This document shows, piece after piece, positions 45,565 through 58,293 of a stretch of DNA of 64,000 bases (the first letter of the stretch is position 1; each line of letters opens with the position of its first letter). Below the pieces are notes generated by a model. That model saw only the letters and a list, made by a program, of their open reading frames with translations. It was not told where the DNA came from and did no database searches. Source of the stretch: Uloborus plumipes (Eukaryota; Arthropoda; Arachnida; Araneae; Uloboridae); the NCBI GenBank assembly GCA_038373865.1, contig JAXGGA010000024.1, positions 1 to 64,000 on the forward strand. Direction: 5' to 3'. Made by a program: the position numbers and the translations under genes.

Positions 45565-47557
45565 GGGGAAGACCGCCTATATTGGACCACTGCTTAAATT
45601 GGACCTCGGGCCTAAAATCTAGTACAGAGATCTATGATACACTTTAACGGTAGAAATATAAAGTTTTAGGAATAAAATCAATGTGTATGAAGTTTCACCA
45701 GTCTGCGAACTGCGTAGCGTGAGTTACGGCATGATTTATGTTGAAAACGTGTAAAATCTTATTTTGCGGACTTGTACTTAGTAAGATAGTACTAAAACTT
45801 GCAAGCTGAGATAAACTGCTGTTATAGCATTATAATCTGTGTTTAATAAGGATTACATCTATGTATTTACATGCGCGATTGTGATATTTTTTGACAGAGA
45901 AATAAGCTGAAGAATAAAAAATGGCATGTTTTCCTTTATTGGACCGAAAAAATTTTCCTATATTGGACCAGTGGTCCAATTTAAGAATATGATTTTAAGC
46001 AAGACTTTTTGTGAAGTTTAACATAAAGTAAGTGACTCATCTGATTTAATAGCGTAGTTTAGATTATTTTAAGCATACTTTAACACCTATTCACGATATT
46101 CATTTTTTATTAAGCACATTTTCGAGTAGCAGCTAATTTTAAAAATGTATGTTTTTTTTTCTCTTTTTCCATTAGACTGCAGTTTCAGGTTGTTAAACAT
46201 AGCTATTAGTTTAAGTAAAATTTATGCTGGTTTACCGAAAAAGAAAATATGAAATTCTTCGATTTGTTCAAAAAGATTTTTAAAAGAAACAATTGAAGGG
46301 TCAGGGGGAAAAACCACGGTAGTCCACTTTTTGTTGAATTTAAACTGATGCTACCACCTGTTAGAAAAATAAGTGTAATTTCGTTTAGTATATGCAATAT
46401 TCGTGAAAAAACACTGTAGTCCATGTATTATTGTCATTTTAGAACAAGTATACTGGGGAAGTTTATGAGTTCGTAAAGTTTAAATTTCGTTTTTCTCAAA
46501 ATCAATCAAACGCGACTACCGTGGTTTTTCCCCCTGACCCTTCAATTTATATGCTACTAAAATGTTCAACGTAGATGAAGCCGGTCTTTTCACTAACTAA
46601 AAGCCTCAAAATATATTGACGTAGAAAGGTAAACACCAGTTTGGAGCAGTAAGTATACATAGATGAGAGAACATCCAATGAGATCCATTTCCCAATATCG
46701 AACAGGACTCTTATGAATAAACCGCAGTCAAGGCCAGGGCAAATGCTGTAAGTAGATTCTAAAGAACAGGAGTTTGGCCTGTTAATTGACATATGTTTAA
46801 TGACATTGAATTGGCTGCATCAGAGTTAGCAGTAAGTTGTCTAGATAAAAATACTCAAAGTGAAGAGGCTACATAATCGGTGTAAGTTGTACTATTGTAC
46901 ACTATGCACAAGAATTAGCCACGACTTAAATTAGTACAAGCTCTGCAGAATCAGCGGATAGTTCTCATCAAAGCATGATTGTCAACTCCAACTATGGTTT
47001 TGTAAAGCCCCGGCTTACATATCATCTTACCTAAAAAATAGAAAGAACGAAAAGGAAGGCTATCTCAGCAATCATTCTAACGCCGTATGAAAGAAGCATA
47101 GAACAGAAAAAGTCACAAAAAGAAGCAAGAAACAGCACAAAACAGTTATTGCAATATTCGCCATAGAAATAAAGTGCAAAACATGATTAAGTGTATGAAA
47201 TGCCATCGGTGAGTTTATCAACACTGCCTAAGTGAGACCGAAGCAAAAGAAATTCTATTGCAAATCCTGGAAAAAAGCTATATAGTTCAAATATAAATTA
47301 TTCTATGATTTCCTTGCACGGTCCAATTTAGGAAGCGCATGGTTCAATATAGGCGCATATATTCCTAAATTGGACTTTTGCAACTTGTAAGACAACTTTT
47401 TAAAAAATAATTTCCATATTTTTAGAAAATATAAGCTCCTAGGGCGGTTCTTGATTAAATTTAGCTCACGATGCCCTATTTTGTATTTTTGTTTTGCTTC
47501 ACATTGAGCGACACAGGCCTCCTGTTCTTAGGGGGTCCAATATAGGCGGTCTTCCCC
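45565..47557. mobile_element. TA-flanked element C with iterated ATTGGACC motifs (2.0 kb)
   Basis: TIRs start GGGGAAGACCGCCTATATTG and continue to GACC, 24 bases identical in both directions, flanked by TATA on each side. The terminal motif (T)ATTGGACC or its complement recurs at about 45578, 45596, 45937, 45961, 45972, 47320, 47342, 47368 and 47534, both strands. No intact transposase is visible. A ~250-bp inverted-repeat insert lies at 46293-46545. Confidence 0.85.
46293..46545. mobile_element. Inverted-repeat MITE nested in element C (~253 bp)
   Basis: TTGAAGGGTCAGGGGGAAAA followed by ACCACGGTAGTC at the left is matched by GACTACCGTGGTTTTTCCCC then CTGACCCTTCAA at the right, ~31 bp nearly perfect. 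The target duplication is unclear. The interior shows no gene. Confidence 0.75.
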
Positions 47558-47561
47558 TATA

Positions 47562-49327
47562 TAAGTGGGCGCGTTTGGTTTGTTTGTTTGTTTTTTTTTT
47601 TTGCTGTTTTTTCGTATAATTTACATTGAGTAGATACTCCTTGCTTCTCCTCTGGAAAAAATTAAAATGAACGCTCCTGTTCCACACTCAAATATTTAAA
47701 ATCTAGCGGCCCTGATGCACACACACACGCACAGTTGTTTTTTTGTGCTTCTTACTCTGTGTTGCATTTAACATAAACTAAACTCTTCGTAAAGAATTAA
47801 AAGTCAATGTGTTCCTCAGTCTCTGTTACAGGCGTGAAAAAATGGGTCTTGAAAACGCTCAACCTGTTTTTAAATTTCCGAAAGGATAGTTATTAAATCA
47901 TCCGAATCGTAATTTTAAAATCTGTTTGATCTTCAAAAACCGTACCTTATGAGAACCGGTTAAGTAGGGCCATTAAACACCAAAGTCTTTTTACCAGTAG
48001 TTGAAATTCTTTCACTAGTTAATTTTTGTTTACTGAAAGAGTCGACGACACTTTATCTCGCTTTTTATGTTAGTATTTTTTACGTTTTTTGCTCCAACTT
48101 CAGCATAAGAGGCTTTGTTTTGGTTTTTGGGAAAAGGGACGAAGCGGAATAGTAAATAGTCTAATTTTATTTAAAGTGGAGAATTCAGCACACAAAGGGG
48201 AAAGTTATCTCAATTACTTGGTAAACCCTCCATTATCTGTCAAAAAACCAAACCATATTTAGAAACTTTTTTGCGTGAATGCGTACAATGTAAGAATAAT
48301 CCCAACAAAACATAAATGTGGAAAAGAAGCCAAGTTCAGTCGAAATGAGGTTCGAGGAAGTCAGTGTCACCGATAAAAGAGTTCAGATCTAAAGGGTATC
48401 AAGTTCTATAGCAGTTCAGCATAGCTGTGGGATTATCATATGTTCTTCTATTCCTTTAAAAGATACATTTTTACTTTCTTTGATATCGGATTTTCCACTT
48501 ACGGCAAGTTTTATTAGTCAATAAACTATGTTCCGAAACTGTTGACCACTCCAATTATAAAATAACTCTCCAAATTTAAAATTAAAAAATAAATAAATTA
48601 ATTAATAAGTAAAAAAATGAGTAGCTTTCAGACCGTGCCGATTAAGGTAAAACAGAAAGAGAGTTTTTATAGCTCTGAACAGTTGAGAAAAGAAGATAAC
48701 AGAATGAAGGAAATTTTAAACAATCTTAGTAAAAAGAACACTACTACTTTTTGTACGTAATGAAAACATGAAAGAAGTGGAATAGTAAACTCAGTTTAAA
48801 AAAAATACGAATGACAAGCAAAGGAAAAAGGTATCCGTTACACTACTAGAAACGGCGCGATTTCAAAATAAATTTCGAAGTAAGAAATTACACCTTAATA
48901 GAATATTTGGAATTGGAAATATAAATAAATAATGTATTGTGAAAAACATCATGTTGGTTCTCAAAGGAGCGAAGAGTTAAAAACCGAAAAGTTCTATCGA
49001 TAAAACTTTTCCAGAAAAATAATTTGATACGGAAAGATGTAAATCATACAACTCGTTCAATAAACTATAGGCGTAGAGCCTATTTTGGCCGAAGTATTAT
49101 ATAGCCAATTTTGACCAAACGTGGTAAATCACATTTTGAAGAGATAAAATTGGGAATAATTCTCGTATTTCTATACTTTTAAAGAAATTTTAAATGGTTA
49201 AAAAAGAAGACGAACGTTCTGTATGCGAAGATTGTAAAACCTGTTGATTTAAGGTACAATAAGAAATTGAAACCAAAAAAATAACGATAAGCAATAGCCA
49301 AAAAAAGAAAAAATCTAAAAAAATAAT
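47562..49327. other. No gene recognised
   Basis: AT-rich. A short (CA)n tract lies at 47718-47731. No inverted ends or coding motifs were found. Confidence 0.5.
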
Positions 49328-49331
49328 TTAA

Positions 49332-50031
49332 GGGGTTACAGTACCTCAAAAATGACCAAAAGACCAAAAAAAATGTTATTGCATATTTCAAAAGTAAAAG
49401 GAATTTAAAACACTCAGAAAAAAATAGCATTGTTCTAGCTAAATTATTTAAAAAGTTATGAGTGACTTTAGGGCATGAATACTGTGTGTTCTAATGGAAA
49501 AACCAAACTTTAAAGTGCTTTTTCTCGGTGATCAGTTTTTAGTGTTTCTATGTTACTAGAAATGCTAAGGAATTTTTTCTATTAAAGATATAACTTTGAA
49601 GCAATATTTTTTGCACTCAGGATAATATATTTAACAAAACTGTGCATTGAATAAGCGTTTTATAAATTACAAAATTTTTTAGAGTTTGTTAAACCTCAAA
49701 GAACAAAATTTTCTAAGAATTTTTTACATAAAAGGTCACAAAATATTTTCTAATAAAAATATAAGAAAATGAATGCACAGATTTGTTGAGGTAATCTTTG
49801 TGATCATTTCGCAAAAAGAAATTTTGAAATTAGTGCAGAAACAAAAAAGCCTTAGGGTTTTTAAAAAATTGAAATTTTCTTACATTTTTCAAATTTTCAA
49901 AAAAAGTTTTCAAAATTTTTAATGTTTGAAAATAAATTATTGATTGTTAAACAAGTGCAGAAACAAATATTTCAAAGAATTAACTTTTTCACTTAAATTA
50001 AAGAAATTTGTTAGAAAGGTACTGTAACCCC
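49332..50031. mobile_element. TTAA-type element, 700 bp
   Basis: GGGGTTACAGTACC at the left and GGTACTGTAACCCC at the right are perfect 14-bp TIRs. The left flank is TTAA (49328-49331) and the right flank CTAA (50032-50035). TTAA targets point to Kolobok or piggyBac relatives. The G start differs from piggyBac. The interior is AT-rich and non-coding. Confidence 0.72.
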
Positions 50032-50035
50032 CTAA

Positions 50036-52671
50036 AGCAATAAAAAATGTAATAAGAAAAATGAAGCGAAAAGTCGCAAGTCGAAATGAAACTAAACAAC
50101 CAAATTTAGAACACAAAGAAAGAAATAAAAAGAATAAAACGCAAGATCCGTTTAAGCTTTATAGGAGTTAAATAAAAAAATCTTTGCTTGAAAAGCAAAA
50201 GAAGTTCGTTTACTTTTCAAGCACAAAAGTAATTATGATAAAAGCGCTTTACTTGTCACAACATCATCTGTAAAGTGATTTTCCAGATTCCAGTGTATAT
50301 ACCAATCCCAAATATATCAATTTGTAAAAAGACCTTTGCCCAATATTAGCTCTAATATTGGCGATTCAAAAATATTCATTTTAAATGTCAACTTAGATTT
50401 GACACTACTGTTAAATAATGGTTCAAGTTCAACAATTTTGGCACCAATTTCAAGCTATTTATGGGTGATTCTCAAAATAAGGGATTTTTTTTTAAAATAA
50501 TGTTCTAAAACATTATTATGAACAAACTTTTTGGAAAAAAAAAAGATTCGCTGCTAAAGTGTCTTGCATTATTTAATGAATTTATTGTATAAATAATCTT
50601 TTTATTTAACAAAGAATGGCTTATCATTTAAACAAAGAATGGCACATTTTAAGTCTTAAATATGACTTAAATATTTATAAAAATTAGAGATTGCACAAGG
50701 CATAGCTTCGGTGGACATCCATGCTAATGACATTTCCAATATTCATTATGCCGTTTTAAAGTGTGTGAAATAAAAAGTGGAAGAATTGAAAGGTGAGTAT
50801 TTTTTGGTTCAAATAAAGAATAATATCAAATTAAACACATTTGAAGGTTAAAAAAATCTTATTAAAAGTCATTTATCTCAATTTTGAATCTGGCTGCTTA
50901 AAAAATAAGTATGAGAAAAAATATTTAAAACCATCTTTAATACTTCAAGTATTTGGTAAACCTAACGCTTTTTATTATCATGTATGTTACTTGATTGATG
51001 TGTAACTAGGTGCTGAAATTTTTGCGAGTTATTGCAGCGTATATTAATTTTTTTCTTCCTTTCTTTTTTTTTTTTTTAGGTTCTGAGAAATACTTCCTAA
51101 AGAACGTTCTTTTTTATTTTAGTTGTCGTTTAAAACTGCAGGAAAGTTTTAAGCGAATAATGTAATTATATGCTTCACTCTTTTGTATAATAAATCCCGC
51201 GCCGTTTTCATTTCATATTTTTCCCTGAATTGGATTTCCGCCCTTTCTAATCATCAAGTTCCTACACATTTCCCCAAAAGTTCTTCAAGGAAAAGGTAAA
51301 CAATTCGATAAGTCATATTAATTCTGCGTATCTTTACGGTCGCCGATCTGATGATGGTCATCATCTGACAAAGCAACTCACAATATACCGTAATAACACA
51401 GTACACGGATGTTCTTTGACCTGTTAAACTACTTTTTAGTGAAAAAAAAATTCCAGGGTGATGGATGGGGTACACTCATCAACAAAAAGCTGTAATATTA
51501 AAGTCGGTGTTAACGAAGTTTCCTTATACGCTAAAATTGATCGTTTAGTAGAATTTGAATGCTTTATTCAGGCGTGCATCTATAACTATTGAAGCGTGCT
51601 GTTGTCATTTATTTGTTTAAAAATGTCAAAAGACGTGTAGAAGAAGAAAAAATGCTCTTGCTTCTCAGTTGATAGATTAATTTATTTTTCGAATTTTATG
51701 ATCTATTTTTCTGCATTAAATTTTCTTTCCAGTTGAAAAAGCATTTGATGTATTCTTCCTTCCCAGGTGCATTTCAAAGCGATGCATTTCAAAAAGTCAT
51801 TTTTTACCTTTGATCATCTATTAAAGTGTTTGTTTTGTCACCCTCTAATTATTATACTTTTTTGTGCGAAGTACTGGAAGTAATGTAGAGGAAACATCAT
51901 TATTATTGGCCACTTACGCGACCACACGACTGCGATTTTGAATAAAAAAAAATTCACATAAATAAAAAATATGTATTATAAGAGTGTATACAAATGCACC
52001 TATGTACTCATACTGCATTAAATAATTTTGCTTGGGTATTCAGAATAAAGTTAACGCAAAAATACAGATGTCGAATGCATAGTTATTGGCTATCTTATTA
52101 TAATAACTTGTAATAAGTTAGTGAACTTGTTACAAGTTATTGTAAATTTAACATCAAGTTGGTGAAAAATTTGGCGATAAAAAAAAAGACGCCAAACCTA
52201 GTGTCATTTTCGCTATTTTCGCTACATCTAGTAGAATCAACACTGAAATTGTTAGGGACTAGTTGCTATTTTCTGGAAATTATTGCGACAGTTATTGACC
52301 ATATACAAGATTACTTATTATATTGTACTTCAAATCCGCTAAGTAGGCATCCTATTTGTAAATATTATAGGAATACAATGACCGTACTACATTCTTTTCA
52401 AAGTATCATATGAAAAAAATATTTAGTCGTTTTCTTTAGAAAATGGCCTGTTTTATTAGTAATCCGCACCCAGAAGTCACAAATTACAAAACGACTTATT
52501 CATTAGAGCAAATCTGACGAAACGTTACCTTTATGAGTTATTAAAAACATCAATTATTTAACATATGTCAAAGGATTTAGTCTTGTGCCCACCCACATTT
52601 GATTTTCTGATCATTGAATTGATATTTCGATTATTTTGTTTTTCTCTTTCAACAAAAATAATGTTTTATTA
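50036..52671. other. No gene recognised; one hairpin
   Basis: AT-rich. A hairpin AATAACTTGTAA/TTACAAGTTATT occurs at 52100-52141. Other short palindromes are trivial. Confidence 0.5.
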
Positions 52672-52978
52672 CACAGCAAAAAAAAAAAAAAGCTGTTGTT
52701 TTTAAAGTACGTATATTACCGATGTTTTTCAGTAACAAACTGTAAATATTGATAATTTTACAATTTATCACTGTGCATTTTACAGTTTTAAACTGGAACC
52801 TTTGCTTCCAGTATTATACTGTTGTTTTTACAGTATTATACAGCTAAACTGTAAAATTGTTTCAATAAACTGTAACACTGCTAATTTTACAGTTTATTAC
52901 TGTGCATTTCACATTTTTAAACTGAACCATCTGCTGCCTGTATAATACTGTACAAACATCAGTTTATTTTTTGCAGTG
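52672..52978. mobile_element. CACTG-family element, copy 3 (307 bp)
   Basis: TA-flanked CACAGCAAAA at the left, TTTTTTGCAGTG at the right. The interior shows the family motif array (CTGTAAAATTG, TTTACAGTTTATTACTGTGC, GGAACCTTTGCTTCCAG). Confidence 0.82.
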
Positions 52979-52999
52979 TACTATTTAAAAGCCTAGTTA

Positions 53000-53178
53000 C
53001 TACAAAAAATGTTTTTACAGTATAATACCGGCAGCAGAGGATCTATTTAAAACCTGTAAAATATACAGTAATAAACTAAAATTAGGATTTTACAGTTTAT
53101 TTCCATTTTGCAGTTTTAAACTGAAACCTAGGCTACCAGTATTATACTTTAAAAACAGCAGTTTTATCTTTTGCAGTG
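53000..53178. mobile_element. CACTG-family element, copy 4 (179 bp)
   Basis: The left end CTACAAAAAATG is mutated and TA-flanked; the right end CTTTTGCAGTG is followed by TA. It is shorter than copies 1-3, with fewer internal motif units. Confidence 0.75.
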
Positions 53179-53417
53179 TACTCCTTAAATGACACGCGAT
53201 GTTGTCGCTCAAAGAGGAAAATATTGCCTCCTACTGTATTTCAAAAGAAAATTCAGTAATTTTGATTACAACATTAATGCACAAAAAACTGTTGCTGCCT
53301 ATAATCTTTAAATTTTATTGATCCTTCTGGAGATGATTATCAGTGTCATTTTTTTTTTCATTTTCCTGGAAAAGAGAACAAAGAGGAACTTACAAAGTAA
53401 AACAAACAGAAGGCTTA

Positions 53418-53630
53418 CACTGAAAAAATAAACTGTTGTTTTTACAGTATAATATTGGCAGCAGAGGTTCCAGTTTAAAACTAAAATGCGCATTAATAAA
53501 CTGTATAATTAGCAGTAATATATATGTTACTGCTAATTTTAAAGCTTATTACTGTCCATTTTGCAGTTTTAAAATGGAACTTATGCTGCCAGTATTATAC
53601 TGTAAAAACAACAGTTTATTTTTTGAAGTG
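53418..53630. mobile_element. CACTG-family element, copy 5 (213 bp)
   Basis: CACTGAAAAAATAAACTGTTG at the left and CAACAGTTTATTTTTTGAAGTG at the right are inverted. TA flanks both. Both halves carry the GGCAGCAGAGGTTCC-type landmark. It is a compact, almost symmetrical member. Confidence 0.85.
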
Positions 53631-53650
53631 TAGTGAAGATACTCACCATA

Positions 53651-53759
53651 CACTGCAAAAAATTTACTTGTTTTTACAGTATAATACTTGCAGCCGAGGT
53701 TCTAGTTTAAAACTGTAAAATGCACAGTAATAAACTGTAAAATTGCTAATTTTACGGCC
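53651..53759. mobile_element. CACTG-family element, copy 6 (truncated)
   Basis: Starts with TA-flanked CACTGCAAAAAA and the usual CAGTATAATACTTGCAGC landmark. It breaks off after TAAAATTGCTAATTTTAC into unrelated sequence containing (GAGTT)n. The other half was not found nearby. Confidence 0.75.
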
Positions 53760-54119
53760 ACAAATTGTGAGTTGAGTTGAGTTGAGACTAGTCCTCCAAA
53801 TGTCTGAAGAAGTCAGACAAGGTCCATCAGACCATTGACCCGGAGGAAATCGAGGACAAGAAGAGGTGAATCAAAGATATCTTTTTTGGAAAGTCCTAGA
53901 CAGTCCAGGATGTGCTCTGGAGAAGTCTGCTGGGTTTTTCATTGACAAATTGTAAATGGCCTAATGACTCAGATCTTTCAAATCTGATTCATGGCTTTGA
54001 TGTTATGTGAAAGTCACATTTGAAGCAGTTTTAAAGAACGTTTGGAACAAAGTGCCGTTTATGGCGTAACGCGGAGGACTGACAACCGTCGAAAAACATG
54101 TTTCTTTCAAACTTTATGC

Positions 54120-56400
54120 TATTACTGGGTTTGCTAATTTTAGTTTACAATGAAGCGTCTTCAGATCATAAGACCATTCAGACCATAGTATATTCAGACG
54201 CAATCTTTCGCTCATAAACATAACAGAGATAAAAGCTTTCGTTTTATCCGTGTTTCTTTGTATTGCAATCTCATTTAAATTTTTATTATGTATTGGAAAT
54301 CATAAAACCACTAAAGCAGCTAATTAGCCTTTTTCTTTGAAGACTACAAATCTGAAAAAAAAAAAAAAAAAAAAAGCAGTGTTTAAAAGAAAAGATCGAC
54401 CTAGTCTAATTCGTGTTATAACACTGATGATTGACAATAGCATAGAAATATATTTTACGCAAATTTTATTCATTACTGTGTTTGTTTCATTTTAGTTAAA
54501 ACTATAGCCATCACAGAGCATAAGAACGCGATATTACGCCCTTAACCATAAGAGAGTTAATCGTGCTCGTTTTATCTCAGTTTCTCTCAATTGCTATCGC
54601 GTTCAATTTATTAACTTTTTTTTGTAAATAATAAAGCCACCAAAGTAGCTTATTCGAGTTTTTTTTCCAAGTCTAAAAAAAGTAAAGGAATGAGGGATGA
54701 AGCGCGCAAATTGTATTAATTTCTGTATTTGCTTGATTTTTGACCCCTGACGCAACAAGGAAGGGAGTTATAAGTTTGACGTGTATGTTATCTGTCGATC
54801 TGTGTATCTGTCTGTGGCCTACACGGATGGACTGATTTTGAAAACTTTTTTTTTTAAAGGTGAAGTGATCGAGAGTTTTTAACTAGGTCGCGTCTTCGGA
54901 TGACATTAATTACCAAAGATTTAAATTTAAAACCTATAAAATGTTTTTTTCAATTTTTGAAATGAAAACATACTGAAAAATTTAAAACATTAATATCAAA
55001 ACAAAGAAAAATTAAGTCTGCGTCTGATAAGATGTGTTTGGGACTTCCATGTAAAATAGCACTCGAGTTTTAACTTTTTTTAGCAAATGCGACTAAGCCT
55101 TAAATTTACTACGCAATTGAAAACCGATGTCATTGTTGGTTGACGAGGAAAGAAAACTCAATGATTTGAAATGTTTATCTGTTGCCAGTTTCTGTTTGTT
55201 AACAGTTAAAATACCTGTAATTGATTTTAGTATAAGGATTTTCAATTTTCGCTCTTTTTTCTGCTTATTTCGAACAGCAAATTTTACTCGTAAGGATTAT
55301 CTTTCCTTTTCCATGTTTGCCATATTCTCTCGAAAACAATTAAATATATTTAGATTTAAAATACTTTATGGCCAGAAAAATTCATTTAAATATGAGCTCT
55401 CCAATCAGGGTCAGGGGTTGTTTAAAATTTTAATTTAATCTTAGCACTTGTAGTTTAAACTATAGCGTCTCAGAGCTTAAGAACGCGATATTGTACCAAT
55501 AACCATAACAATTAACCGTGCTTGTTTTATCCAAGTTTTTCACAATTACTATGGCGTTCTATTCATTAACTCTTTATCGGAAATCGTATTGTTGCTATTT
55601 AAGTTCTCATTTGAAGTTTAAAAATCGGGGGAAAAACATTTGAAGAATGTGAGAGACGAAGTATTGTTCATGACGTAGCACTGATGATTGGCAACAGTCT
55701 AGAAACATATTAAAACAAAAATTACGTCAGTAGTGTGTCTGTTTTATTTTAATTGGCAATACAAAGTTTACAGACCATAAGAACCCGATGTAACGTTTAT
55801 ACCCATAATGTTACACATTGTTCGTTAATAAACAGTGTCCGTTTTATCCGTGCACCTTCATATCACTATCGCGTTTTATCCGTTCATCATTTGTCTGAAA
55901 TCATAAAGTCATTAAAATAGCTTATTTACGTTTTCCAATACACTCTACAAATCTAAATCAAGAGAAACCCCATAGTTCGCTATTTAACTTTTCCTTTGAA
56001 GTTTAAAAACCGGGGGGAAAACATTTGTAGAATGTGAGAGACGAAGTTTTGTTCATGACGTAACACTGATGATTGGCAACAATCTAAAAACATATTTTAA
56101 ACAATTTTACTTCAGTAGTATGTCTGTTTTATTTTAATTGAAAATACAAAGTTTGCAGAACATAAGAAATCGATGCAACGTTTATACCAGTAACGCGTTA
56201 CATATTGTTCTTTAATAAACAGTGTTCGTTTTATCCGCGAACCTTCATATCACTATCGCGTTTTATCGGTTCATCATTTATCTGAAATCATAAAGTCATT
56301 AAAATAGCTTATTTTCATTTGCTAATACATTTTACAAATCTAAATCAAGATAAACCCCAGAGGCCATTAAAATCAAAATCAGCGCGAAATTTATTTAATT
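54120..56400. repeat. Long-period tandem repeat, ~320-390 bp units
   Basis: The phrase TATCACTATCGCGTTTTATC occurs at 55861 and 56248 (387 apart). Weaker forms occur near 55543 and 54587. Shared landmarks in each unit are AACACTGATGATTG(G/A)CAA, GTTTTATCC, AAATCATAAAGTCATTAAAA and AATGTGAGAGACGAAGT. Divergence grows toward the left. No gene was recognised; the array ends ~300 bp before the exon candidate at 56697. Confidence 0.75.
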
Positions 56401-56696
56401 AAATCAACATGATACCTTCTCAATTGCTAATCGAATCCTCCAAATGAATCTCAGAAAACAAACTCTTTAGTTCAAGAACTTTGAACTACTTATTGCAAAG
56501 CGTAAACAACGCCTTCCGATACCGTAAATCCGCTCCTGAAGAAAACGCGTCTATTGGTCAGAATTCACTTTTTTTAAATTACTCTTGGCGCTTCTTGGGA
56601 GAGTAGGAGGAGCAAAGAGAGAGATTTAATCGAGTTCTGTTTTACTCCGCGCTTGGTATCTTTCAGTTCTAGTCAGCCGTTTGCATACAGTTTATA

Positions 56697-56769
56697 ATGA
56701 ATTCTCGCTTTATTCCTTTCAATATGCAGAATCCAATGGAACTTTATGAGCACGAGATTTGTTGCCCAA
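56697..56769 (+). CDS. Candidate first coding exon, 24 codons, then splice donor
   Basis: ATG at 56697 opens MNSRFIPFNMQNPMELYEHE followed by ICCP, ending in CCCAA at the strong donor GTAAGT (56770-56775). Upstream, TTTCAGTTCTAGTCAG at ~56661-56676 contains TCAGTT, which fits an arthropod initiator. The flanking ~60 bp are less AT-rich than the surroundings, so a promoter plus 5' UTR is plausible. No second exon was identified in the remaining 7 kb, which is filled with repeats and a Tc1 copy that would lie in the first intron. I do not recognise the protein. The call rests on start, donor and composition only. Confidence 0.4.
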
Positions 56770-56869
56770 GTAAGTACACTTTTGTTTTTGCATGTTATAC
56801 TTTTTTGAACGTTTTATTTTGAAATCACTCGTGCAATTTTGATTTTGATTTTAACAGTCAGTGAACTTT

Positions 56870-57960
56870 TCTTTAGTGTTTATTTTTGAAATATTGCCTT
56901 CAATTTTCGTACTAAAATTATAAACATCATGCATTCATAAGTACTTGTTATGATCTATGTCCAAATATTTTTTTTCCGGCATACTCTTTTAATTTTGTTT
57001 TGCTTTTGCGGTCTCCCATCTTGCAATTGTGAGGGGTCCCGAAGGTGTTCAAAAATGCACGTAACATAGTTCTGGAGAATTAACATAGTTCTGGAGTAAA
57101 CAAAAGGGGTCTCCCAAAAACGCGCAGCAACGCCCCCCCCCCAAACCTGTAAATCAGCCACTGTGCATGTGTTATATTTTCCTTTATATTAATTTTTAAA
57201 ATTGCTAGCTTAAGCATTGTGTTTTTATTTTATTAGCTATTTTGCATTTTCTTTAGTACTTAATTTCTACATTATCGCCTTCACTTTTCACGCTAAAATT
57301 GTGAACATCATGCCTTCCTAAACAATTGTTATGATTTATGTCCAAATGTTTTTTTCTCTCTCCTATTCTTATACTTTCGTTTCGCATGTGCAGTGGCAGA
57401 TTTAACAAGTCGCAATTGCGAGGATCCCCCACCACCCCAAGAGTCCCGAAGATATTCAAAAATGCACACGGTAATGATTTTACATAGTTATATAATAGAC
57501 GAAGGGGTCTCCCAAAAAACGTACTGCGCTGGGCCCCCAAACCTGTAAATTTGCCACTGTGCATGCGCTGTATTCGCCTTTATATTTCTTTTAAAAATTA
57601 TAAATGTAAGTTGAACATTGAATTTTTTTTATAAGCCACTTACTTGACTTTCTCTTAAGAACTAATTTTTTTTTTAAATTTTACTTTCACTTTTACTGCT
57701 AAAATCGATAACATCATACCTTTTTTAGTATTTTTTGTTGTATGATATCGGTTTTTTTATAACGTTTTTACTACTTTGTTTTGGAATTTTGTATTTTCGT
57801 CAATGGTTTATTTGAAAATTACCAGTTCAAGTTAAATATTGAATTTTGATGCTTACTGCCGACTCTTGTTTTAGTACCTTTATTTCTTTTTAATGTTCCT
57901 TTCACGTAAGTGCGAAGCTATTAAAATCACGGCAAACTATAAGTACATTTTACGCTATAT
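56870..57960. repeat. ~380-400-bp tandem repeat downstream of the exon candidate
   Basis: CTTTAGT at 56871 and 57251 start two clear units (landmarks GCTAAAAT or ACTAAAAT, ACATCATGC, TTGTTATGAT-TATGTCCAAAT). Weaker units begin near 57650 and 57875. Units 1 and 2 both contain the remains of the same hAT insertion, so the insertion predates the last duplication. Confidence 0.7.
57391..57559. mobile_element. hAT MITE (169 bp) in tandem unit 2
   Basis: CAGTGGCAGATTTAAC and the inverted GTAAATTTGCCACTG are flanked by CGCATGTG (57383-57390) and TGCATGCG (57560-57567), 6 of 8 matching. The paralogous, more eroded copy in unit 1 ends at 57163 followed by TGCATGTG. Confidence 0.75.
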
Positions 57961-58293
57961 TTTTATTATATTAAATCTAAAATTTTTTCACTTTAGTTTG
58001 GAAATTATGTATTTGAATTTCTTATTTACTTAGTCATGAGCTTATTTTTTACTTCTGAATCGTACATTAGTTTCTAAATTTTTTTTATATAAATAAAACT
58101 AATTTGTTAACTTTTGAAGCATTTTTATAAAGTTTTTATTACACCTGGAACTTTTCTACACAATAGATTCAAGCCTTTTTTATGCTTTATGCAGCATGAA
58201 TGTCATAACTTATTTTACTTTAATTATAAGCTTTGAGTACAGTTTTTCTTAATCTCCTATTTTTTGTGAGAGTTATATGTAACATTGTATATA

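Noticed and set aside
55127..55438. 103-aa plus-strand open frame between tandem repeats
   Set aside because: Aromatic, AT-coded low-information sequence without a motif, signal peptide or splice context.
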